Source: Elymus sibiricus | Lineage: Eukaryota > Streptophyta > Magnoliopsida > Poales > Poaceae | DNA length: 64,000 nucleotides | Assembly (NCBI GenBank): GCA_039707655.1 | Contig: CM077676.1 | Location: 455,442,379-455,506,378 of the forward strand | Direction: 5' to 3' | In this document: in pieces, positions 55,672-64,000 of the stretch | Numbering within the stretch: the first letter of the stretch is position 1 | Layout: each line of letters starts with the position of its first letter | Notes under the pieces: generated by a model | What the model was told of the DNA's origin: nothing | The model's input: only the letters and a program-made list of their open reading frames with translations | The model's database searches: none | Made by a program: the position numbers and the translations under genes

Positions 55672-57820
55672 GGGGGCTCTCTCCCCCTCTCTTCCGGCGG
55701 CGTCGGGAGCACTGCCGGGGGAACCATCGTGACGGCGATCTACATCAACAACTTCGCTGCCGTCAACACCAACTCTCTCCCTCTCCATGCAGCGGTGTAA
55801 CCTCTCTTTTCGCGCTGTAATCTCTACTTAAACATGGTGCTTTATGCCACATATTATTATCCAATGATGTGTAGCCATCATATGATGTTTGAGTAGATCT
55901 CTTTTGTCCTACGGGTTAATTGTGGTATGGTGTGATTGATATGAGTTGTATGTTGATATGGTGCCCTCTGTGCTGCGCACACATGTGGGTATTCCCGCTG
56001 TAGGGTGTTGCAATACGTTCAAGATTCGCTTATAGTGGGTTGCGAGAGTGATAGAAGGTTAAAACTGAGTAAGGAGGTTGTTGCGCATGGGAGTAAAGGG
56101 GACTTGTTACTTAATGATATGGTTGGGTTTACCTTAATGAGCTTTAGTATTTGCGGATGCTTGCTAGAGTTCCAATCATAAATGCATATGATCCAAGTAC
56201 GGAAAGTGTGCTAGCTTACGCCTCTCCCTCATTGCATATAATAAGTATCACACATGTCATATTCAATTGTCTAAGGACAATCTTTGTCATTGTTCCACAA
56301 AAGCTCTCTACTAAACCAATTAACCTTTATTATCTTGTAAAGTACTCCTAGCTTTATTATCTCGCAAACTACTTCTAGTTTTATTCTTGCAAATTAGTTT
56401 TATACTTGTTCTAGGTAAAGCAAACGTTGGTGTGCGTAGAGTTGTATCGGTGGTCGATGGAACTTGAAGAGAATATAAATTCTACCTTTAGCTCCTTGTT
56501 GGGTTCGACACTCTTACTTATCGAAAAAGGCTACAAACGATCCCCTATACTTGTGGGTTATCAGGGGGCCCACCAGTGAGCCACAAGCTCAGGTGCCCCC
56601 CCCCCCGGGGCGCGCCATGTGATCTTGTGTGCCCACCAGCAGGCCTCCATTGCCCCCCCCTTATCCTATATGAAGCAATTTGCCCTAGAAATAAAATCAA
56701 GAGAAGACTTTCGATACGAAGCGGCGCCGTGTCGAGGCGGAATCTGGGCAGGAGGACTTTTGCTCTCCCGTGGAGCGATTCCACCGGGGATACTTCCCTC
56801 GGGGAGGGGGAAATCGAAGCCTTCGTCATCACCAACGTTCCTCTCATCATGGGAGGACTCATCTCCATCAACATCTTCACCAGCACCATCTCATCTCAAA
56901 ACCCTAGTTCATCTCTTGTATTCAATCTTTGTCCAAAATCTCAAATTGGTAACTGTGGGTTGCTAGTAGTGTTGATTACATCTTGTAGTTGATGCTAGTT
57001 GGTTTATTTGGTGGAAGAACATATGGTTAGATTGTTAATTATATATCTATATCCTCTGATCATGAATATGATTTGTGAGTAGTTTTGTTTGTTCTTGAGG
57101 ACATGGGAGAAGTCTTGTTATAAGTAATCATGTGAAGTTGGTATTCGTTCAATATTTTGATGAAGTGTATGTTGTTCTTCCTATAGTGGTGTCGTGTGAA
57201 CGTCGACTACATGATGTATTACCAAGCTTGGGCATAGGGGAAGGCATTGTGGAGTAGTGAGTAGATGATGGGTTGCGAGAGTGACATAAGTTTAAACCCT
57301 AGTTTATGCGCTATTTCGTAAGGGGCTGATTTGGATCCATATGTTTCATGCTATGGTCAGATTTATCTTAATTCTTATTTCGTAGTTGCGGATGCTTGCG
57401 AGTGGGGCGGGGTAATCATAAATGGTTTGATTGTTCAAGTAAGAACAACACCCTAGCATCGGTCCACCCAGATAACAATTTATCAAAGTAGTGAACGCAA
57501 ACCAACTAAACATGATGAACGTGACTAGACGAAATTCCCATGTGTCCTTAAGAATGCTTTGCTTATTATAATAAACACTCTTGGCTTGTCCTTTGCAATA
57601 TAAGGATTGGGCCACCCTGCTGCACCTTTTACTTTGGTTACTTGTTATTTGCTTCGATTTATCTTGCTATCAAACTACCTGTTATTACTACTTATAGCAC
57701 TTGCAGAGAATACCTTACTGAAAACCGCTTATCAATTCTTTCTGCTCCTCGTTGGGTTTGACACTCTTACTTATCGAAAGGACTATGATTGATCGCCTAT
57801 ACTTGTGGGTCATCAATTAC

Positions 57821-58768
57821 ATATAGCAAATTCATATAGCAATCTTCATAGCAATATAAAAATTACGTTCAAGGCAGGGTAACGTAAACACATCGCCATT
57901 GACAGGTATAACCAACTCGGCTCAGACCTAGGCTTTCATCCTCGAACTCGAGGCCAGGTGTCCGCAGCACCATCATCGACGTCACTCATGTGTTGTCGCC
58001 ACCACTTTACTGAGATCCCAACAGCTACATGCGATGTTTGACTGCAACCGCTGTGCAACCATTCCTCTGCATCAAGCCGCTATCCACAGTTTACATCTCA
58101 CCGTCGAAGTCAACCACCGAATCTGGATGGAGGAACCCTCATGAAGACCTTCCGATGGCCACCATAATCCGCAGCGAGACCACTGCCGCAGGCCGGAGTG
58201 GTCACCATCATGACCATCACCAATGACGGAGCACACCACTCCCGACTACCACCGCCTCGTCGGAGAGAGTCCTACCCATACATGCTTGTCTGCACAGGGG
58301 CCAACATGGCCGGAACTAGAGCACGAAACACAGATCGTCATCGCCGACGCGCGCCCACGTTGCCGCTCGAGTTAGCAGTCAGCACCACCGAACGCAAAGG
58401 GAGGAGGCGCAGGAGTGGTCAGATTGCACCCGAAACCGAAGCCATGGACAAGCCACCAACACTGATCCTCTACCATGGACCGATCTGGATCCCGGCCGTC
58501 GCATCCCGCCGAGATCGCCACCGAACCGTGCCAGCCACCGCCTAGCAGGAAGGTCCTCGCCGCCGCTGTCTGCCGTGCTGGCTTTGCCTAGCGCCCTCCT
58601 CCAGCGACGAGAGGGACGAAGGGAGAGAGGGCCTGGGGCAGCAGTTCACGGAGCTACCCGTGTCGCCCTATAGCGAGCGACACAGGGGTGGCTCTTGTGA
58701 CAACTCCCTAAATGTACTGCCAACTAAGAACAAGCTTACCACTACCCTTTAAAGAAATTAGCCAAAAA
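57821..58768. other. Unassigned, GC-rich second half
   Basis: Starts with AT-rich sequence probably continuing the CACTA element interrupted at 46594. From about 57950 it becomes GC-rich with overlapping open frames on several frames. No family is recognised. Confidence 0.35.
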
Positions 58769-61400
58769 TCTATACCTACTAATAAAGCAACGTGTCTTTC
58801 TTCAATTTTTTTCATGCGTTCACCACCGAAAAGATTTTTTTTTCTATCCAAGGTGGTACTAAATCTAGAAAAGTAAAAAAAAAGTTTGTCTAGAATTCCG
58901 TACATGGGGCGCGTGTTGTGGCCCAGCGAAGCCAGCCACCTTATTTTCTTACCCACGTTGCGGCAAATAGTCGGCCAAGACTAGGCCGGCCCGTTTTCCT
59001 TTTTTCTATGTTCTGTTTCTATTTTTCTTTTTCTGTTCCTTCCTCTAATTCTTTCCTGTTTCTGTTTTATTTTTCCCTTCCAAGTTTATTTTTGTTTTTA
59101 CCTTCCTCGTAAATTCAAAAATTTTAAAAAAAACTATCATAATTTCTATTTTTGTTCAAATTTTTGAAAAATGTCCAGAATTTTGAAAAAAAAATCCTGT
59201 TTCGAAAAATGTTCGGAACTTTAAACTTTTTTCTCGTTCAAAATATTTTCAAAATTCAGAAATGTTCCCATTTTTCTGAAAGAAAATTTTGTGTTTTCCA
59301 AAATTATTTGATATTTTCAAAACAAAGCATGCATTTTAAAGAATGTTCCAAATTCAAAAAATGTTTTCAGCGACTTTTTCATACGTTAACCACCGATTCT
59401 TTCAATCCAAGGTGGTACTAAATATTGAAAAGTAAAAAAAGTTTGTCCAGAATTTCCAACGCGGGGCGCGCGCTGTGGCCCAGTGAAGCCAGCCCACTTA
59501 TTTTTCGGACAAAACTGGGCCGGCCCATTTTCCTTTTTTTCGCTGTTCGTTTCTCTCTATCTTTGTTGTTCTTTTTTTCGTTTCCTTCCAAGTTTATTTT
59601 TCTTTTTTAACATTTTTCATAAATTCAAAATTTTGAAAATACATTCATAATTTCAATTTTTGTTCAATTTTTTGAAAAATGTCAGAATTCCAAAATTTTG
59701 TTCTTGTTTTGAAAACTGTTTTGAACTTTTTTTTTCTTCCAAATATTTTGCAAAATTCAATCCTGTTTTTTAAAAATGTTTGTGTTTTACAAAATTGATT
59801 GAGATTTTCAAAACCAAACTTGCATGTAAAAAAATCCAAATTCGAACAATGTTTTCTCCGATTTTTCATCCGTTCACCATCGAAAAGATTTTTTCTATCC
59901 AAGCTGGTACTAAATCTAGAAAGGTAAAAAAAAAGTTTCGTATGTGGTGCACGTGCTGTGGCCCAGCGAAGTTAGCCCACTTATTTTCCTGCCCCCGTAG
60001 CTGGGAAAACCTTATTTGCTGCTCATGGCCGCGAATATACGCCAAGACTGGGCCGGCCCGTTTTATTTTTTTTCTTTGGTCTGTTTCTATTTTTTTCTGT
60101 TCGTTTTTCTATTTTGTTTACTGTTTTTATTTATTTTTACCTTCCAAGTATATTTTAATTTATTCACTTTTTCGTAAATTTAAAATTTTCAGAAAACGTT
60201 CATAATTTCCAAAAAAAAAATTTACAAAAAATGTTCAGAATTCAAATATTGTCCCCGCTTAGAAAATTGTTCGGAACTTTAAATTTTTGTTCCCGTTCCA
60301 AAAAAATTCAAAATTCAAAAAATATTCCCATTTAAAAAAACGTCTGTGTCTTCCCAAATTGTTTGAGATTTTCAATCAAAACTTGCATTTTTAAAAATGT
60401 TTCATATTCAAAAAATATTGTTGTTTTATTGAAATGTTCACAAATTCAAGGCAATTTTTTTTAATAGTCCCACATTGCTCCTTTACATACAATCGTATCA
60501 ATTTATATACGTCTGCAAAACTAGACGTAGTAAGGTGGATAAAGGATGGATGGATTAAGTTGGACGAGGGATTGATGGATTGGTACGTGAGCGAACTGGA
60601 AAAGGAACCTGAATTTCGGAAAATATTCATATTTTTCAAAAAATGTTTGTGTTTTCCAAAATTGTTCGAAATTTTTAACAAAAATGCATTTTTTAAAGGT
60701 GCCAAATTTGAAAAATATTTTTGCTTTAGTAAAATGTTCTCAAATTCAAAATAATTTTTATGTTTAAAAAGAACATTTTGTAAAATTGTTCTGAATGTTC
60801 AAAACATGTTCCAGTTTTCAAAAACCGTTCACAAATTCAAAAAATATAGGTGTTTTTATAAAAGTTTCATGTTTCAAAAATTATTTGTGAAATTTAAAAA
60901 AGTTCCTATTTCAAATTTTGTTCCTATTTTTCGAAAAATGTACGGAATTTACCAAAAAACTGTTCGCATTTTTCAAATCTGTTCGGGATTTCAAAAATTA
61001 TTCATGTTTCGAAGAATATTTGGCTATTCATAAAAATTATTATTTTTCAAAAAGGTAAAAAAATCAAAAAATATTTCGAATCTGACGTTGTAGTATGTTC
61101 TTAAATATTGGCGCTGCAAATTGGTTAGCAGGGCGTGTTTGTTCGAGTGGCTGGGCCTTTTACAGCCCACACAACTTAGCCAGCCCAACTACCTGGGAAA
61201 TAAGGCAAAACATATTTTAAATAGTCTCACATTGCTCCTTTACATACAGTCGTACCAATTTATATACGTGTGCGAAACTACATGTAGTAAGCTGGATGAA
61301 GGATGGATGGATTAATCTGGACGAAGGATGGATGGATTAGTACCTGAGCTAGTTGGAAAAGGACCCTGAATTCCTTGAGAAAAAGAGACCCGACTACGTG
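58769..61400 (+). mobile_element. Helitron-like element with internally repeated units
   Basis: Starts TCTATACCTACTAATAAAGC, like the element at 11125. The block CCAAGGTGGTACTAAAT...GTGGCCCAGCGAAGCCAGCC...GGCCGGCCCGTTTT occurs three times (near 58850, 59410 and 59900). The block AGTCCCACATTGCTCCTTTACATAC occurs twice (near 60465 and 61222). Between them lie T-rich phrases of the type TTTTCAAAATTGTTC. The 3' end is not identified and no Rep/helicase is present. Confidence 0.5.
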
Positions 61401-62920
61401 AGCTAGATACATGAAAAAGTGAAGACCCGCCTCTTCCATATTATGGAACTTCATACCTTAAAATCCCCATGAAAAAAATGGATTGAATAACTTGCGGTCA
61501 TTCTCTGATGACCTAACAAAACCCAAGACCTAAATGTTCAAACATCATACCTTAAATCTCCTCGATCAATAAACGGAACAATAGCGGATTGATTACTTCA
61601 GACCTGGCTATACACTTAATAGATAGCTGTTTACCTGGGATTTGATGACATACTCAAGCTTTAAGACGAGGGCATAAGTTGTTTCTCGTACCCGTGCTAA
61701 TGTGGAAAAGAAATAGCTGACCGATCAGGTGTACCTCTGTTTTTCAGTTATGGACAGTCACAATGCTGCAGACAGTGGCAAGCTAAAAAACCAAAAGACT
61801 ATAATCTATTTGGAGTTGGTCATAATACAGAACTTGAAATATGTACTGGTGATCATGCAAATGCAGATAGTGTTACGTATGTTCATCATGTGTATTGGCG
61901 GCAACAAGAAACAATACCAGATAAGTACTTACTCATCTATATCATCATCATCTGTAGATCATCCGTTGTTTGCAAACTGCACCTGTATATATGTTCTTCT
62001 TACCAAGCACCCAAATTACTTTCACTGCCAAACACATCAATCAGTGATATGACAACTCCTAATTCACCCAAATCACTGACCCAACACCAAAAAGGGTCAA
62101 AACAGATAGTAGATTACTACAACACTCCCTGAGCATTGCCATGCTGAGAGAATTCATCGATCCTTCAGAGTGAAAACACTGCCTCTTACGCCCGGAGTAT
62201 TATGTATGATATATGCATCAATGCATGTACTAGTGATCATGCAAGTGTACAGAGTATTATGTATGTTCATCATATATATATGCACAAGTGGTGGGCACAA
62301 GAAACAATAGCAGACAAGTACCCAAATACCCAAATGTACTCATAAGTTTAGTATACCATCATCGACAGCAGATCATCCGTTGTTTGCATATACTGCACTT
62401 GTATGTTCTTTCCACCAAGTAGCCAAATTATTTTCAGACACATCAATTAGTCAGTCAGTCAGAGGACAACTCCTAATTCACCAAAAATCACTAATCCAAC
62501 ACCAAAAAGGGTCAAAACAGATAGATTACAACTACCTTTAATAGCAATGCCATGCTGAGAGAATGCATCGATCGATCCTTGAGATTGAAAACATTCTCTG
62601 TGACCCTGATGAATCTATTTATTCAGTGATCACCCTCAATAACAAGTAACCAGCAGAAATTTACGGAGACATCGTAACGAGCAAAGAAATCCATGGTGCA
62701 TCAAGATCCCGATGAGCACAATGCGAAAGGATCAGATTGACATGGTAAAGAGTATAAGATTGAATGAAAGGCGAAACAATTCAGTTTTCAGCTTCCATTC
62801 AGCACACAACCCCGGATCAAACGATACTACCGACAGACAACAGAAACCTTGAACCATTACATACAGGACGCAACTCGGCAACACGACAGGCTCCCTCCGG
62901 TCCTATGCAGCCAAGGCTCG

Positions 62921-63511
62921 CTACTCCTCATCGGCGGCGGCGGTCTCCTCGGTGGTGGCGGTGTCGTTGGTTTCCTCGGCAGCCTTCTTGGGGGACTCGG
63001 CGGCGGCCTTCTTCTTCTTGGTCGACTTGGACTCCTTGTCGGCCTTCTCGGCGGTCTTCTTGGGGAGCAGCACGGGGTTGATGTTGGGCAGCACGCCGCC
63101 GTGGGCGATGGTGACGCCGGCGAGCAGCTTGCCGATCTCCTCGTCGTTGCGGATCGCGAGCAGCAGGTGGCGAGGGATGATGCGCGTCTTCTTGTTGTCC
63201 TGGGCCGCGTTGCCGGCCAGCTCCAGGACCTGCAGACGCCCAACCAAAAACGAGATCGGTCAACTGGTGAGGCGAGCACAAGAAGAACAAGGCCGGACAA
63301 GGCAGACGCTCGAGGACGGGGAAGACCGACTGCTTACCTCGGCGGCGAGGTACTCGAGGACGGCGGCGAGGAAGACGGGGGCGCCCGACCCGATGCGCTG
63401 CGCATAGCGGCCCTGCTTGAGGTAGCGCCCGATGCGGCCGACCGGGAACTGGAGCCCGGCCTTGACGGATCGCGTCACGGCCTTCTTCCTCTCGCCCTTC
63501 CACCCGGCCAT
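62921..63511 (-). CDS. Histone H2A with SPKK-containing tail
   Basis: Two exons, 63511-63338 and 63229-62921, with GT-AG intron 63230-63337, encode 160 residues of core histone H2A, which dimerises with H2B in the nucleosome. N-tail [15 protein letters not shown], core [16 protein letters not shown]1 region [23 protein letters not shown] across the intron, docking part [20 protein letters not shown] with the intact DEE acidic patch (residues 87-89), then NPVLLPKKT. The tail is long: a KKKK run, one SPKK (137-140), then an acidic Thr/Glu-rich end (EETAAADEE). SPKK tails mark a plant H2A class (H2A.W-like) associated with linker or heterochromatic DNA, though the acidic end is not typical. All motifs and splice sites are intact, so it is likely functional. 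Confidence 0.95.
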
Positions 63512-63629
63512 CTTCTCCTTCTTCTTCTCTCCGGCGACGTAAGCAGGAGGGTTTTGGCGGCGGCGGCGATGGATCGGATTGCGCTCGCTGCTTCGATTGG
63601 TGGATTGGATGGGCGGCGAGGGGCGTGGG

Positions 63630-63636
63630 TTTTATA
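63630..63636 (-). promoter_or_regulatory. H2A TATA box
   Basis: TATAAAA on the minus strand, about 120 bp upstream of the H2A start codon. Confidence 0.65.
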
Positions 63637-63668
63637 GGGCGGCGCGATCTGTGGGAGGGTCTAATCCA

Positions 63669-63676
63669 CCAATCAG
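63669..63676 (-). promoter_or_regulatory. H2A CCAAT element
   Basis: CCAATCAG (+ strand) about 33 bp upstream of the TATA box, in a block (TCCACCAATCAGAACGC) conserved in the other H2A copy. Confidence 0.55.
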
Positions 63677-64000
63677 AACGCACGGATATTTCCTTTTCTC
63701 CTTTTTCTTCTTTTCCTCGTTTTTCGCTGTGGGAAACGAAATTCGAAATTTGGGGAACCGGGAGAATGGATAAACCTAGCTAGAGGGGTGGGCCGTATTC
63801 ATTTACAGCTTGTTTGGCACCTTCGGTCTCATTTCATTGGGTTGAAAATGAAATGAAATGCTATTTCTGTACAGCTCCTCTGGCACCCAGCTAGGTTTTC
63901 ATTTTATTTGGTGGAAATGGAAATGGATGAAAACTCATTCTTACGAGGATTTCATTTGGTAGGATTTTGATTGCAATTCAAAATTTTCTCCTCCCGCTGT

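Larger units (their letters stand above)
46861..56563 (+). mobile_element. LTR retrotransposon, Sabrina/WHAM-like, non-autonomous
   Basis: LTRs are at 46861-48456 and 55051-56563 (TGATACGTCTCC ... TTGTGGGTTATCA). The primer-binding site TGGCGCCGTTGCCGGGGA is at 48468-48485 and a purine-rich tract with AAGCTTGGGGATG sits just before the 3' LTR. The target-site duplication is GGGGC, with one extra G on the right. The internal part, without its own insertions, is about 4.4 kb and has no protease, reverse transcriptase or integrase. The LTRs differ by many substitutions and small indels, so the insertion is not recent. Family naming rests on the LTR start and internal protein phrases and is less sure than the structure. 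Confidence 0.92.
46595..57815 (+). mobile_element. Solo LTR, split by a nested LTR element
   Basis: Starts TGATACGTCC at 46595 and ends GGGTCATCA at 57815. The 5-bp target-site duplication ATTAC lies at 46590-46594 and 57816-57820. The LTR itself is only 46595-46860 plus about 56565-57815 (about 1.5 kb). Its 3' part is homologous to the LTR of the element nested within it, so both belong to related Ty3-gypsy families. Confidence 0.92.
61625..64000. repeat. Segmental duplication, copy B (with H2A gene)
   Basis: Matches 40680-43555 in the same orientation, about 20.6 kb away, and runs off the window. Within copy B a stretch of about 385 bp is itself tandemly duplicated (61850-62190 and 62235-62600), sharing the phrases CATCCGTTGTTTGCA and CCAACACCAAAAAGGGTCAAA. 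Confidence 0.9.

Noticed and set aside
60391..61033. Phe/Lys/Asn-rich open frames
   Set aside because: Produced by the TTTTTCAAAATTG-type filler of the Helitron-like element. No conservation or domain.
62849..63637. 262-codon plus-strand frame
   Set aside because: Antisense of the H2A gene, open because of its GC-rich third positions.

Overview
This is plant nuclear DNA from a large, repeat-rich grass genome, almost certainly the tribe Triticeae (wheat, Aegilops, rye or barley). The evidence is two Au SINE copies, CACTA elements with GCCGTCGGCATAG subterminal repeats, LTR elements starting TGATACGTCTCC with a TGGCGCC primer-binding site, a Ty1-copia solo LTR of Triticeae type, and host genes with canonical GT-AG introns. 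The species cannot be fixed from the sequence alone. Most of the window is transposable elements, many nested and datable by target-site duplications (TSDs).

Layout. 1-9.4 kb: a CACTA element with subterminal repeats at both ends (3' end at 6963) carries a 665-bp tandem duplication and what looks like a captured intron-containing transcription unit. It abuts a broken papain-type cysteine protease. A flanking sequence occurs twice, once without and once with a hAT MITE. 9.4-19.7 kb: a TATC/CATC microsatellite, an apparently perfect 1,895-bp tandem duplication with Helitron-like 5' ends and a decayed coiled-coil gene, nested MITEs, a small hAT element keeping a transposase tail, and an Au SINE. 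19.7-24.2 kb: a tandem repeat interrupted by a 3.1-kb element with TSD caacc.

24.5-35.3 kb is the gene-bearing core. A leucine-rich-repeat receptor-like protein (RLP, + strand) is broken by two antisense LINE insertions and two nonsense codons. It faces tail-to-tail a five-exon receptor-like cytoplasmic kinase (RLCK, - strand) whose splice sites and frame are intact, but whose catalytic HRD loop and N-myristoylation glycine are substituted. RLPs and RLCKs commonly act in the same immune pathways; whether this pair is functionally linked is inference. 36-38.2 kb holds an orphan exon of a syntaxin-61-like gene.

40.7-43.6 kb and 61.6-64 kb form a direct segmental duplication, each copy with a two-exon histone H2A gene on the - strand. 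The distal copy looks canonical; the proximal one is shortened and altered in the acidic patch. Between them lies a nest: CACTA transposase relic, second CACTA with an RNase H1 N-terminal-like ORF, solo LTR, Sabrina/WHAM-like LTR element, Ty1-copia solo LTR, then a Helitron-like array (58.8-61.4 kb).

The strongest gene calls are the two H2A genes and the RLCK. The most unusual biology is the candidate pseudokinase RLCK, the divergent H2A, the ORF1-only LINE and the transcription unit captured by CACTA.
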